From Parcubacteria group bacterium (lineage in GTDB: Bacteria; Patescibacteriota; Minisyncoccia; Phycocordibacterales; GCA-002724975): a stretch of 30,342 nucleotides of DNA. Both the position numbers and the translations under genes were made by a program. Numbering within the stretch: position 1 is the first letter of the stretch; each line of letters starts with the position of its first letter. The stretch covers positions 1 to 30,342 of the forward strand of contig PBQF01000047.1 of NCBI GenBank assembly GCA_002724975.1. Reading direction: 5' to 3'. Of this stretch, positions 1 through 6,967 are shown one piece after another. The notes under the pieces are model-generated. The model saw only the letters and a list, made by a program, of their open reading frames with translations, ran no database searches and was not told the origin of the DNA.

Positions 1-130
1 CGCTTATAAATTTGTATTGTTTGTTCATAACCAAAGAATATCACACTAGTGATACAACATTAAATACGGCTCTGTAAAGCCATATAAATGTGATGGCTCC
101 GTTGGGTGTACGAAGTTCGAACCTGTTTAG

Positions 131-165
131 TATAAAAAAAGACCGCAGCATCCTTGCGGCGGTCT
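131..165 (-). terminator. Rho-independent terminator of the gene at 253-570
   Basis: On the minus strand, arms GACCGC and GCGGTC (141-146 and 160-165) form a GC-rich hairpin, with extra pairing inside, followed by a run of seven T and then ATA. It lies about 90 bases after the stop codon of the minus-strand gene. The plus strand has no T-tract, so it acts on the minus strand. Confidence 0.75.
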
Positions 166-252
166 GTATCAGCAACCTCTCATAGCTTCTTCCTCTCGGC
201 GACTGTGCGGTCGCCAGCATTGCGCCCTTTTAGGCGCGTGGTGTTGTTGGGT

Positions 253-570
253 CTAGTACTCTGCAGGACCCCACTTTTCGTGTGCAATACTATCCATTTG
301 CCTGAGTACCTCCAACTGTGTTTCGTTGGCTTGGAATCGGAGAGCATCTACATCATCGATTTTATTGGTTATGGAAATGGAAATAGATTTTTTTACTCTA
401 TGACCAAATTGGGAAGCCCATGTTTTTGCTTCTTCTATACCACTGAATGAACCGATGATGGCTGTTTGAAGATGTTCACCATACCATACGAAGGTTAGTG
501 TCACCTTAACAAACCTCTCCATGTCATCCGTGAGCCCCATGTCTCTCAACTGCTCTGAAATTGACTTCAA
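253..570 (-). CDS. Hypothetical protein, 105 aa, TTG start
   Basis: I do not recognise this soluble protein of about 105 residues. It shows no membrane segment, no cysteine pair and no familiar motif. It mixes a hydrophobic strand-like stretch (VTLTFVWYGEHLQTAII) with a basic/Ser-Ile stretch and a helical acidic C-terminus. The frame is open up to a GTG at 603, but a promoter overlaps that region (-35 at 618-623, -10 near 592-600), so transcription cannot include it. A TTG at 570 has the Shine-Dalgarno sequence GTGAGGTG with 6 nt from the GAGG core, and is the preferred start. The next in-frame ATG is ten codons further in. The gene stands alone, with its own promoter and terminator, next to tRNA-Asn. 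Its base composition is more GC-rich than the core genes. The coding call is moderately sure; the function is unknown. Confidence 0.6.
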   Translation of the reverse strand: MKSISEQLRDMGLTDDMERFVKVTLTFVWYGEHLQTAIIGSFSGIEEAKTWASQFGHRVKKSISISITNKIDDVDALRFQANETQLEVLRQMDSIAHEKWGPAEY

Positions 571-574
571 GTCA

Positions 575-582
575 CACCTCAC
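575..582 (-). promoter_or_regulatory. Shine-Dalgarno site deciding the TTG start at 570
   Basis: The minus strand reads GTGAGGTG; the GAGG core is 6 nt before TTG 570. This site, with the overlapping promoter upstream, rules out the longer GTG-started frame. Confidence 0.6.
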
Positions 583-591
583 TTTCCAATG

Positions 592-623
592 ATTATAGTA
601 CACTATTTAAATAGACTTGTCAA
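592..623 (-). promoter_or_regulatory. Sigma-70-type promoter of the gene at 253-570
   Basis: A perfect TTGACA (618-623) is followed after 17 bp by TACTAT (595-600), and after 20 bp by a perfect TATAAT (592-597). Either -10 would give a start near 585-588, a leader of roughly 15-20 nt before the TTG codon. Confidence 0.6.
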
Positions 624-629
624 GTTTTG

Positions 630-702
630 CTCCGCGGACTGGACTCGAACCAGTGACATCTTCGTTAACAGCGAAGCGCTCTACCAACTGAGCTACCGCG
701 GA
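630..702 (-). tRNA. tRNA-Asn (anticodon GTT)
   Basis: A complete cloverleaf reads on the minus strand. The acceptor stem TCCGCGG pairs with CCGCGGA. The D arm contains AGCTCAGTTGGTAGAGC. The anticodon stem CTTCG/CGAAG encloses loop CTGTTAA with anticodon GTT. The T arm is CTGG-TTCGAGT-CCAG. The discriminator base is G, as expected for tRNA-Asn. CCA is not encoded (the next bases are CAA), so a CCA-adding enzyme is required. Confidence 0.96.
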
Positions 703-739
703 ATTTGTTCTTCACCTAGAAGAACATTAAAAAGATAAC

Positions 740-790
740 AAATCTAGGGCTAAAATCAATTAGATTATACTTTCCAAAGTCCCTAGATTT
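740..790. repeat. Inverted repeat between tRNA-Asn and the next gene
   Basis: AAATCTAGGG at 740-749 is matched by its exact reverse complement CCCTAGATTT at 781-790, with a 31-base AT-rich centre. The centre contains a minus-strand TATAAT (764-769) that could serve the tRNA. There is no T-tract, so it is not a standard terminator. The rest of 703-918 shows a second hairpin (TGTTCTT/AAGAACA, 706-726) and no gene. Confidence 0.55.
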
Positions 791-918
791 AGGTTTAATG
801 TCGACCCTAAAAACTTTCTCTTGGCGAATGATAGGGATTTTTTCTCTTCAAGAAATATTTGAATTCATATCTGATGTTTTTTCCAAATTCATTTTTGTGA
901 TTCTGGCACACAAACGAA

Positions 919-951
919 GGAGCCGTGACTCCTGACAGAAATCACGGCTCC
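919..951 (-). terminator. Hairpin at the 3' end of the gene at 942-1493
   Basis: A perfect 10-bp stem, GGAGCCGTGA/TCACGGCTCC, has a 13-base loop. It overlaps the TGA stop codon of the minus-strand gene. The following tract TTCGTTTGT is only moderately T-rich, so it is either a weak intrinsic terminator or a 3'-end stabiliser. Confidence 0.55.
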
Positions 952-1493
952 AGTTTCTCGAACGATGACAGCATATAGCGCCTGTCGTGGAAGGTTCTGC
1001 CGAGGCGACGAAGTATAGTGGTCCACTCAGGAAATGAACAGGACATCTTTCCAAGCATTCTCCTTTTGTCTAGCGAATGCTTATATTTTTCATGTTCACT
1101 TGCTCGGTAATAAAACCCCTTACCAAGCCCTTCGAAGTAGCTTAGTGTCGCTCCTCTCCTTCGGGCTACTATCTGGTTTCCAAAGAGTCCAGTAAATAGT
1201 AGAAGTTCTTTTGCCGCTTCTTCCAACATCTCAGCGTCATCCCATGTCGTGTTGTCTAAGACAAACCTCTCAAAGATATCGCGGATGTCTGTTGGGGCAG
1301 ATATACTAAATCCTGCCTGGGTTGATATTTGAGAGTAGCGAGCTATAACACTAGCAACGTGCATAAGCTCATCTCCAGGGACAGTCTCGGGTGCTTCATC
1401 TTTCAATTCATCACGAAAGAAGAAGAGTGTTTTCTCGTGATCCATACCCAAGACTTTTAGCTTAGGAAACTGGTCAAAATTTGTGTTATCCAC
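942..1493 (-). CDS. Hypothetical protein, 183 aa, GTG start
   Basis: This is an unrecognised soluble protein with no membrane segment. The N-terminal half is acidic and helical; the C-terminal third is basic (KYKHSLDKRRML, RRLGRTFHDRR), which might allow nucleic-acid contact, though that is only a guess. The GTG start is supported by AAAGGAG five bases upstream and by a promoter ending at 1520, leaving a leader of about 20 nt. It ends in TGA inside a GC-rich hairpin. Like the orphan at 253-570 it is a self-contained transcription unit on the minus strand with higher GC than the core genes, which may mean later acquisition. Confidence 0.7.
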   Translation of the reverse strand: MDNTNFDQFPKLKVLGMDHEKTLFFFRDELKDEAPETVPGDELMHVASVIARYSQISTQAGFSISAPTDIRDIFERFVLDNTTWDDAEMLEEAAKELLLFTGLFGNQIVARRRGATLSYFEGLGKGFYYRASEHEKYKHSLDKRRMLGKMSCSFPEWTTILRRLGRTFHDRRYMLSSFEKLEP

Positions 1494-1498
1494 CCTTT

Positions 1499-1505
1499 CT
1501 CCTTT
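1499..1505 (-). promoter_or_regulatory. Shine-Dalgarno site for the GTG start at 1493
   Basis: AAAGGAG on the minus strand, 5 nt before GTG. It is strong by the standard of this window, where most core genes have none. Confidence 0.7.
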
Positions 1506-1519
1506 CTAGTCTGCTTCGC

Positions 1520-1548
1520 ATTTTAAATTTATTAGAATAGATTTGCAA
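1520..1548 (-). promoter_or_regulatory. Promoter of the gene at 942-1493
   Basis: TTGCAA (1543-1548), 17-bp spacer, TAAAAT (1520-1525) on the minus strand; predicted start near 1513, about 20 nt before the GTG codon. Confidence 0.6.
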
Positions 1549-1652
1549 CTTTTGAAGAGGATGTTGGAAACGAGAAAAATACAATTCTAACAACAGAGAG
1601 GTCGTCACAATGTGGCCGAGCCAAGTTTGTTTAAGGCGATTTATTTATGATA

Positions 1653-1681
1653 TTGACACCATATCTCTTTTATGCTAATAT
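1653..1681 (+). promoter_or_regulatory. Promoter of the cold-shock gene
   Basis: A perfect TTGACA (1653-1658) is followed after 17 bp by TAATAT (1676-1681) carrying a TGC extended -10 element. Transcription from about 1688 leaves an untranslated leader of about 94 nt before the ATG, as is usual for cold-shock mRNAs. No Shine-Dalgarno sequence is visible ahead of the ATG. Confidence 0.7.
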
Positions 1682-1781
1682 TCCAGAGTTCAAATTATAG
1701 CTGTGAGGGGAATAAAGTCGACTTTCATTTTACGGTTTATACAGATTTGAATATTTACTCATAGCTTTTCTTTTAACTTAG

Positions 1782-1982
1782 ATGCAAGAAGGAACTATTG
1801 CTCGAAAAATGGACAAAGGATACGGTTTCATCGCCAGAGATGGTGAAGATAAAGATCTATTCTTTCACATGAACGAGCTACAAGGTACTGATTTTGATTC
1901 ACTTCAAGAAGGTACTAAAGTAAAATTTGAAGTTACTGACGGTCCTAAGGGCCCAAGTGCTACAAATGTTACTCTAGCTTAA
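1782..1982 (+). CDS. csp: Cold-shock domain protein (CspA family)
   Basis: This 66-residue single cold-shock domain is an OB-fold that binds single-stranded RNA and DNA, as nucleic-acid chaperones of this family do. RNP1 is KGYGFI (residues 12-17) and RNP2 is LFFHM (around 27-31); the C-terminal half matches the usual EGTKVKFEV and GPSATNV strands. The length is typical. It is a monocistronic unit with its own promoter, a leader of about 94 nt and a strong terminator. The long leader is compatible with temperature-responsive folding, but no specific thermosensor fold was worked out. Confidence 0.96.
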   Translation: MQEGTIARKMDKGYGFIARDGEDKDLFFHMNELQGTDFDSLQEGTKVKFEVTDGPKGPSATNVTLA

Positions 1983-1995
1983 GTAGCTAAATGGG

Positions 1996-2023
1996 AACTC
2001 CCCTGCTCTTGCGGGGGAGTTTT
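1996..2023 (+). terminator. Terminator of the cold-shock gene
   Basis: Stem AACTCCCC/GGGGAGTT with a 10-nt loop, followed by TTTTCATATT on the plus strand. Confidence 0.85.
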
Positions 2024-2031
2024 CATATTGT

Positions 2032-2040
2032 TGATATAAT
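2032..2040 (+). promoter_or_regulatory. Extended -10 promoter placed for a leaderless transcript
   Basis: TGA-TATAAT gives an extended and perfect -10. Only 8 bases separate it from the ATG at 2049, so the transcript would begin at or within about 2 nt of the start codon. No convincing -35 is seen, which an extended -10 tolerates. Confidence 0.6.
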
Positions 2041-2048
2041 ATTTTCAT

Positions 2049-2330
2049 ATGATGAAGGACGAATTACCAGGACCTTTTAAGAAAAATGTTATGAGGATTT
2101 TTCTATCCTTTATAATTACTGCTTTTGTAGTTCCTTTTATTACTTATGACACCGGCGTTAGGTGTATTACCTCTCCTTGTCCTGAAGCAGCTACTCGTGG
2201 AGGATTGGTTGAATTTTTCGCCAAAGCACATAATCTTAATGCCTACATTATTGACTACTACCTTTTTATTGTCGTTTTCGTCGCAATTTTTCTTATGATG
2301 TTCTTTATAGATAAGTGGTCTGAAAAATAA
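2049..2330 (+). CDS. Small membrane protein, 93 aa, unknown function
   Basis: There are two predicted membrane helices, at about residues 14-33 and 66-86. They are joined by a loop of some 30 residues carrying two cysteines (C39 and C44), which could form a disulfide if extracytoplasmic. The tail is short and charged (DKWSEK). I do not recognise the family. The start may be the first or the second ATG (2049 or 2052); the promoter position favours a leaderless message. The gene sits between two terminators and is probably transcribed alone. Confidence 0.65.
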   Translation: MMKDELPGPFKKNVMRIFLSFIITAFVVPFITYDTGVRCITSPCPEAATRGGLVEFFAKAHNLNAYIIDYYLFIVVFVAIFLMMFFIDKWSEK

Positions 2331-2353
2331 AAATCCCTGCTAGGCAGGAATTT
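2331..2353. terminator. Bidirectional terminator between convergent genes
   Basis: The core stem CCTGC/GCAGG with loop TAG is extended by AAAT/ATTT across one mismatch. On the minus strand it is followed by TTTTTATTTTT and so ends the M16 peptidase gene; on the plus strand it directly follows the stop of the gene at 2049-2330. Confidence 0.7.
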
Positions 2354-2402
2354 CTACTTACTCTTCTGTTTCCTTTTTCACCTTTTTTTCTCAACGATTC
2401 TC

Positions 2403-3677
2403 TTAAATTTTAAATATTTTTAATAAACTTCTTTTATCTTTATGTGGTCCAACTATAGCCATATTCATTTTTTTGTTAATAAAGATTTTCTTAGCCATTT
2501 TTTGAATATCTTTAGCCGTCACTTTTTCTATTTGTTTATAGACATCCTTTGGATTTGTAGGAGCTTTGCTAAGAATTTCTGTTCGGCCATAATATACAGC
2601 AACAGAATCAGATTTTTCAAGACGCATAGGGAAAATGCCAATAAGATATCTTTTTACAGCTTCAAGTTCTTCATTTGAAACAAGGCTGTTTTTAAGTTTT
2701 TTGATTTCTCCAAGCATGGCCTTAATAGCTTCTTTAGTCCTCTTATTATCAACACCAGCACCAGCAGCCAAATAACCATAATCTGAAAGTGCATTAGTCA
2801 TGGAAAAAACATAATACCCCAGGCCAAGTTCTTCTCTAAATTTAATGAAAAGTCTTGAACTCATAGATTTTCCGAGAATAGTATCTAATACATTGAGAGA
2901 GGCGAGATCTTTGGAATTTTTAAACAAATCAAGAGCTCTGAAACCAATAATAAAATGTGTTTGGTCCGTCTTTTTATTTTTTAAAACTAAGGCTTGACGC
3001 TTTTGGGAATCTTTAACCTTTACTTTCCGCGGCTTCTTCAAAGTCGAAATGTTCTTAAATTGCTTTTCTATTTCGGTTATTATTTTCTTCTCATCAAATT
3101 TACCAGCAATAACTACAACAGTTGATTTTGCCACATAATGTTTCTTTCTATAATTAAGAAAATCTTTTTGTTTAAACCCTTTAATGTTTTCTTTCACACC
3201 TAAGATATGCCTTCCTGCTGGCTGATTGCCGTAAGTTAGCTTTTCCCAAAGATCTCCAACAAGACTTCTTGGGTCATCTTCATACATATCAATTTCTCCT
3301 AAAACAACTCCCCTTTCTTTTTCCAGCTCTTTTGGTGGAATTGTTGCATTTAAATACATGTCGGAAACAACACTGATTATTTTTTTGATATGTCTTGGAT
3401 GAGCTTTAGCATAATAGGAAGTGTATTCATTAGAAGTAAACGCATTATTCATAGCCCCTATACCGTCTAGGTCTTTTCTAATTTCTTTTTGTGTAGGTCT
3501 ATTTCGTGTTCCTTTAAAAACCATATGTTCTAGAAAATGTGAAATTCCGTTCTCACTTTTTTCTTCATGATTAGAACCAGTATTTACCCAAACCATATAG
3601 GTAACTGTAGGACTTTCTGGTATTGGTATCATTAAAACTCTAACTCCGTTTTTTAAGGTTTTCTTTTTATATTTCAT
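2403..3677 (-). CDS. M16 family zinc metallopeptidase (processing-peptidase-like)
   Basis: A single-chain pitrilysin-family protein of 424 residues. The inverted zinc motif HFLEH (residues 47-51) supplies two His ligands and the catalytic Glu. The third ligand is the Glu of LGEIDMYEDDP (about residue 128), 77 positions after the second His, as in other M16 enzymes. The N-terminal strand LKNGVRVLMIP and the C-terminal non-catalytic half (FREELGLGYYVFS) fit the family. No signal peptide is present, so it is probably cytoplasmic peptide turnover; the substrate is unknown. The frame extends 11 codons further to a TTG, but that stretch contains a TGG-TAATAT promoter element, so the ATG at 3677 is preferred. 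Family is certain; specific function is not. Confidence 0.92.
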   Translation of the reverse strand: MKYKKKTLKNGVRVLMIPIPESPTVTYMVWVNTGSNHEEKSENGISHFLEHMVFKGTRNRPTQKEIRKDLDGIGAMNNAFTSNEYTSYYAKAHPRHIKKIISVVSDMYLNATIPPKELEKERGVVLGEIDMYEDDPRSLVGDLWEKLTYGNQPAGRHILGVKENIKGFKQKDFLNYRKKHYVAKSTVVVIAGKFDEKKIITEIEKQFKNISTLKKPRKVKVKDSQKRQALVLKNKKTDQTHFIIGFRALDLFKNSKDLASLNVLDTILGKSMSSRLFIKFREELGLGYYVFSMTNALSDYGYLAAGAGVDNKRTKEAIKAMLGEIKKLKNSLVSNEELEAVKRYLIGIFPMRLEKSDSVAVYYGRTEILSKAPTNPKDVYKQIEKVTAKDIQKMAKKIFINKKMNMAIVGPHKDKRSLLKIFKI

Positions 3678-3691
3678 AAAGATGTGGGGAT

Positions 3692-3700
3692 ATATTACCA
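3692..3700 (-). promoter_or_regulatory. Extended -10 element ahead of the M16 gene
   Basis: TGG-TAATAT on the minus strand, 14 bases before ATG 3677; it would give a leader of about 8 nt. It lies just after the terminator of the upstream gene. Confidence 0.5.
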
Positions 3701-3734
3701 GATAAAACAAAAACAGCCAGCTTAAAACTGGCCG
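3700..3734 (-). terminator. Terminator of the DUF378 gene
   Basis: On the minus strand CGGCCAG and CTGGCTG pair (7 bp, one G-T) around a 7-nt loop (3714-3734), followed by TTTTTGTTTT. Confidence 0.8.
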
Positions 3735-3755
3735 TCTTTGAAAGAAATCTCTTTA

Positions 3756-4001
3756 TTACATTCCAGGGTTCATTCCCCCGGCAGTTGGTGCCGAACGGCC
3801 TCCTCCTGCACACTGTCCGCAATTTCTCTTATGAATAAATAGCTCAACAAGTGCAGAGAGACCGACAAGGACATAAATCACCCTTGAAATTACTGCGTCC
3901 ATACCGCCGAAAAGTGAACCAATCTCCCAACCGAAAACTCCAAGGAGAAGCCAATTGAGACCACCGACGACAAGAAGCAAAAATGCAATTTTATGTAGCA
4001 T
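3756..4001 (-). CDS. DUF378 family small membrane protein
   Basis: This 81-residue protein has two membrane helices (about residues 4-24 and 39-59). The motif GGLNWLLLGVFGWEIGSLFGG followed by YVLVGLSALVEL is characteristic of DUF378, a family of unknown function found widely in bacteria. The C-terminal tail adds a cysteine pair (NCGQC) and a Gly/Pro/Ala-rich end not needed for the family. The pair could bind metal or form a disulfide; this is inference. Its terminator separates it from the M16 gene. No Shine-Dalgarno sequence precedes the ATG. Confidence 0.85.
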   Translation of the reverse strand: MLHKIAFLLLVVGGLNWLLLGVFGWEIGSLFGGMDAVISRVIYVLVGLSALVELFIHKRNCGQCAGGGRSAPTAGGMNPGM

Positions 4002-4146
4002 GCTAATACTTTGGGTTTTTAAAATTTCGACTCTTTACTTAATTATATGAGAAATTACTTTATAAGAAATCCACACTCTATAATGTTGTAAAAACAACTA
4101 AAAGGATATTATTTAAAGTAATTATTAGTTTTTAATTGATTTAATC

Positions 4147-4347
4147 ATGCCTAGACAAAGTGACATAGACAATTACCACACACTTGCTGGTATAGTTTTT
4201 GTCTTCACCTTTCTTGTACATGGAACAAGAGCTCTAAATGGTGGGGATATATTTCTTGGTAATTGGCTCATACCAATGTGGCTAAGTTATATACTTATCG
4301 TAGCTACTGCGTATCTAGCCTACCAATCATTCCAAATTGGGAGATAG
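4147..4347 (+). CDS. Small membrane protein, 66 aa, unknown function
   Basis: Two hydrophobic segments (about residues 12-29 and 40-60) are joined by a Gly/Asn-rich turn. The N-terminus is polar (MPRQSDIDNYH). I do not recognise the family. A strong terminator follows within 10 bases of the stop codon, which supports the call. A TATAAT at 4079-4084 could be its promoter, followed by a GTTGT/ACAAC hairpin, but no good -35 is visible. Confidence 0.65.
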   Translation: MPRQSDIDNYHTLAGIVFVFTFLVHGTRALNGGDIFLGNWLIPMWLSYILIVATAYLAYQSFQIGR

Positions 4348-4349
4348 AA

Positions 4350-4380
4350 AGAAAGCCCCGCTTCAGGCGGGATTTTCTTT
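4350..4380 (+). terminator. Terminator of the gene at 4147-4347
   Basis: Stem CCCGC/GCGGG with a 5-nt loop, flanked by complementary AAGAAA and TTTCTT stretches, ending in TTTTCTTTATTTT. Confidence 0.85.
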
Positions 4381-4436
4381 ATTTTAAAAGGTCGAAACTA
4401 CAAGCTAGCTTATTTATAAGTCAGTTAGTTGAGATT

Positions 4437-4823
4437 ATGAATAGAAATAAAATGATAGAGTGGATTCTTCGTTTAGGAGTCGCAGGAGAGTTTTTGGGGC
4501 ACGGAGTTTTTGCACTTCAAGGCAAGGAAGGTTGGTTTAAATATTTTGAGGGTTTTGGTATTTCAAATCCAGATACCATAATAAGCATTCTCATTTTGAT
4601 TGGTGTCATGGATATTGCCCTAGCCCTTATTGTTCTCTTTAAACCCGTAAGGCCCCTTTTATTGTGGATGGCTCTCTGGGGTGTTTGGACCGCTCTAATT
4701 AGATGGCCTTTGGGACCAGACCCAGTTTGGGATTTCTTCGAAAGATGGGCAAACTGGGCAGCACCACTTGCTCTTTATTATCTTGTAGGTGGGAGATTAT
4801 TCTTGAAAAACAAAAAGTATTAA
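4437..4823 (+). CDS. DoxX-like four-helix membrane protein
   Basis: A 128-residue membrane protein with about four hydrophobic segments. The first, RLGVAGEFLGHGVFAL, and the following GWFKYFEGFGIS resemble DoxX/DoxD-type membrane proteins, in which a conserved small-residue helix precedes a Trp/Phe-rich loop. Members are linked in the literature to redox or terminal-oxidase functions, but no role can be assigned here. The frame is open 58 codons further upstream, but that part runs through a terminator and the preceding gene, so the ATG at 4437 is the sensible start. It converges on truB across a bidirectional terminator. Confidence 0.7.
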   Translation: MNRNKMIEWILRLGVAGEFLGHGVFALQGKEGWFKYFEGFGISNPDTIISILILIGVMDIALALIVLFKPVRPLLLWMALWGVWTALIRWPLGPDPVWDFFERWANWAAPLALYYLVGGRLFLKNKKY

Positions 4824-4840
4824 GATTTAAAATCTACTAA

Positions 4841-4890
4841 AAAAGAGACCTGCATGAAGACAGTATGTCCTTATGCAGTTTTCTTTTTTT
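4841..4890. terminator. Bidirectional terminator between the DoxX-like gene and truB
   Basis: CTGCAT (4850-4855) pairs with ATGCAG (4873-4878), and the inner bases add about six more pairs with one mismatch. The plus strand continues TTTTCTTTTTTT and the minus strand continues with a run of T, so both convergent genes can use it. Confidence 0.85.
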
Positions 4891-4891
4891 A

Positions 4892-5641
4892 TCAAGTATT
4901 AATATTTTCTCTGTTGATACTATAGGCCAGAGCGCCACAACCAATCTCTTTTCCTAGATCATTTGCTATTGCTCTAACATAAGTTCCGCTTGAACAATAA
5001 ATTTTAATTTTAGCCAGCAAAAATTCTTCGGTCCTAATTCTTTTTAATTCTTTCCCCCACTTGTCTAAAATTTCTTTTTGTCGAAAATCTCCCTTAACTC
5101 GAAGTACATTTTCAATAATATATTTTCTTAAATCGGGGCTTGTGATTTTTTTAAACTCCAGAAGACTAATATCAAAAATTGTCACCTTATGTTTTGGAAT
5201 TTCAATTTTATCTAACTTTCTTTTCTTAGCCCATTCAAAGAGCGGTTTTCCTTTTACTTTTTTTGATGAAAATGGTGGATACTCTTGATTAATATCTCCT
5301 TTAAATTTTTCTAGCTCCTTTATTAATTCCCTTTCATTGATTCTACATTTTTTGAAATCATCCTGTAAAAGACCAAGCAGGTCATAAGTGTCTGTTCTAA
5401 ACCCAAATAAAATCTCAAAAGTATATTCCTTTGAGTATTTAAGATGTTTCTCTCTTTCTTTGTTCTCATCTCCAACAAGCACGAGCATTACTCCCTCCGC
5501 CATTGGGTCAAGTCGCCCGGCGTAAGAAAGTTTTGCCTCACCATAATCAGGATTTTCTTCCCTGAACCTATCAAGTCGTTCCAATGGGGTTTCCCCTTTT
5601 TCTTTGTAAATTTTTATCGTTCGCTCTCTAATATCAGTCAT
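4892..5641 (-). CDS. truB: tRNA pseudouridine(55) synthase TruB (short, divergent)
   Basis: TruB isomerises U55 in the T-loop of tRNAs. The catalytic motif is YAGRLDPMAEGVM, with the catalytic Asp at residue 45. The C-terminal motif SSGTYVRAIANDLG is the classical TruB signature. At 249 residues it is shorter than E. coli TruB (about 314) and has no room for a C-terminal PUA domain. The usual Thr/Ala before LD in the catalytic loop is Arg (GRLD), as in the RsuA and RluA families. The gene is divergent from hisS with only 42 bp between the start codons. Confidence 0.9.
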   Translation of the reverse strand: MTDIRERTIKIYKEKGETPLERLDRFREENPDYGEAKLSYAGRLDPMAEGVMLVLVGDENKEREKHLKYSKEYTFEILFGFRTDTYDLLGLLQDDFKKCRINERELIKELEKFKGDINQEYPPFSSKKVKGKPLFEWAKKRKLDKIEIPKHKVTIFDISLLEFKKITSPDLRKYIIENVLRVKGDFRQKEILDKWGKELKRIRTEEFLLAKIKIYCSSGTYVRAIANDLGKEIGCGALAYSINRENINT

Positions 5642-5644
5642 AGA

Positions 5645-5673
5645 TTGTTAATTTACCTTATTTTGTCTAAAAT
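5645..5673 (+). promoter_or_regulatory. Promoter of hisS, near-leaderless
   Basis: TTGTTA (5645-5650), 17-bp spacer, TAAAAT (5668-5673). The ATG of hisS is 10 bases after the -10, so the leader would be 3-4 nt at most. On the minus strand, TAAATT (5650-5655), 8 nt before the truB ATG, could be the divergent counterpart, but its -35 is poor. Confidence 0.55.
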
Positions 5674-5683
5674 TTGTAATGTT

Positions 5684-6967
5684 ATGGCTAATTTAAGTAA
5701 AGAACCATACAAAGGAGTTAGAGATTTCTATCCGAAGGATAAAGCTCTACAGAATTACATTTTTGAGAAATGGGCAAAGGTTTGTCGCTCCTTTGGCTAT
5801 GAAGAGATGGGTGCGTCTATTTTGGAGCCTACAGAGCTCTATGAGGCCAAAACAGGCGAGGAAATCATAAATGAGCAGACTTATACATTTACCGACAGGG
5901 GCGATAGAAGGGTTACTATGAGGCCAGAAATGACGCCTACGGTGGCCAGAATGGTTGCAGCAAAGAAAAGGGAACTTAACTTCCCTCTTCGATGGTATTC
6001 AATTGCAAATTTCTTTAGATATGAAAGGCCACAAAAAGGGCGAACAAGAGAGTTTTATCAATTGAATTGTGATTTGTTTGGCACAAGTGGAGCCGATGCT
6101 GACTTTGAAATTCTTAACCTTGCTTATTCTTTAATGAAAGAAATTGGTGCTGAAGATAATAATTTTGAAATAAGAATAAATAATAGAAAATTTATCAACT
6201 TTTTACTTAAAGACTACCTCTCCCTTAATGAGGAAAATGTAAGTAAGTTGATGAAACTTATAGATAAAAAAAATAAAATGCCGAATTCTGAATTTATGGA
6301 GCAAGCTAAACTTATTTTAAATGACAAAGTAGAAAATTTTTTAGAAATTCTTGAAAGTAGGGATTTAAATGAATTAAATCAATTTTCTGATAATGAAGGC
6401 GTGAAAGAAATGAAGGCGGTATTTAAAAAACTTAATGAAGCTGGAATCAAAAATTACAGATATGAACCAACTTTAATGAGAGGTTTAGATTACTACACTG
6501 GTTTAGTCTTTGAGCTTTGGGATACAGGGAAGGGGAATAATCGTTCTCTTTTTGGCGGTGGCAGATATGATGATTTACTTGAAATTTTTGGAGAAGAAAA
6601 ATTGCCAACAACCGGCTTCGCTGTAAGTGATGTGGTAATTGAAAATTATTTGAAGACCTACAATTTAATTCCTGAATATACTTCAAGTACTGACTTATTT
6701 ATTTGTACTCTTGACGAAAGTTTTATTTCAAAGGCAAACGACTTGGCAAAAATACTTCGAGGAGAAGGATTAAATATTGTGGTAAACTTGAGCCTTAAAA
6801 AAGTGGGAGACCAAATTTCTTTAGCCAATAAAAAAAGTATTCCCTTTGTAATTTGTATCGGAGAAATAGAAGTAAACTCTGGGAAATATAAGGTTAAAAA
6901 CCTTAAATCAGGGGAAGAAAAAGAGCTTGGTGCCGAAGAGATATCTGGTTTTGTTAAAAATGCGTAA
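5684..6967 (+). CDS. hisS: Histidyl-tRNA synthetase
   Basis: A class II synthetase of 427 residues that charges tRNA-His. Motif 2 reads FRYERPQKGRTREFYQ (about 111-126). The histidine-binding motif is RGLDYYTG (266-273). Motif 3 is in the segment GGGRYDDLLEIFG with TTGFAV. An anticodon-binding domain follows from about residue 325. The frame is open 80 codons further upstream, but that runs antisense into truB; the product starting MANLSKEPYKGVRDFYP matches the family. No Shine-Dalgarno sequence precedes it. It overlaps the downstream exonuclease gene by 8 nt, so the two are co-transcribed. Confidence 0.97.
   Translation: MANLSKEPYKGVRDFYPKDKALQNYIFEKWAKVCRSFGYEEMGASILEPTELYEAKTGEEIINEQTYTFTDRGDRRVTMRPEMTPTVARMVAAKKRELNFPLRWYSIANFFRYERPQKGRTREFYQLNCDLFGTSGADADFEILNLAYSLMKEIGAEDNNFEIRINNRKFINFLLKDYLSLNEENVSKLMKLIDKKNKMPNSEFMEQAKLILNDKVENFLEILESRDLNELNQFSDNEGVKEMKAVFKKLNEAGIKNYRYEPTLMRGLDYYTGLVFELWDTGKGNNRSLFGGGRYDDLLEIFGEEKLPTTGFAVSDVVIENYLKTYNLIPEYTSSTDLFICTLDESFISKANDLAKILRGEGLNIVVNLSLKKVGDQISLANKKSIPFVICIGEIEVNSGKYKVKNLKSGEEKELGAEEISGFVKNA

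Noticed and set aside
90..130. tRNA-like T-loop (GTTCGAAC) near the left edge
   Set aside because: TTCGAA is palindromic, the flanking bases do not form a 5-bp T stem on either strand, and no acceptor stem was found. Positions 1-130 hold no gene that I can support.
154..450. Plus-strand 98-codon frame overlapping the 253-570 gene
   Set aside because: It begins inside a minus-strand terminator, lacks initiation signals, and lies antisense to a gene with promoter, Shine-Dalgarno sequence and terminator.
4263..4436. Upstream extension of the DoxX-like gene
   Set aside because: It crosses a strong terminator and overlaps the preceding gene in another frame.
5444..5683. N-terminal extension of hisS by 80 codons
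   Set aside because: It runs antisense through truB and adds sequence unlike any histidyl-tRNA synthetase; the promoter lies at 5645-5673.
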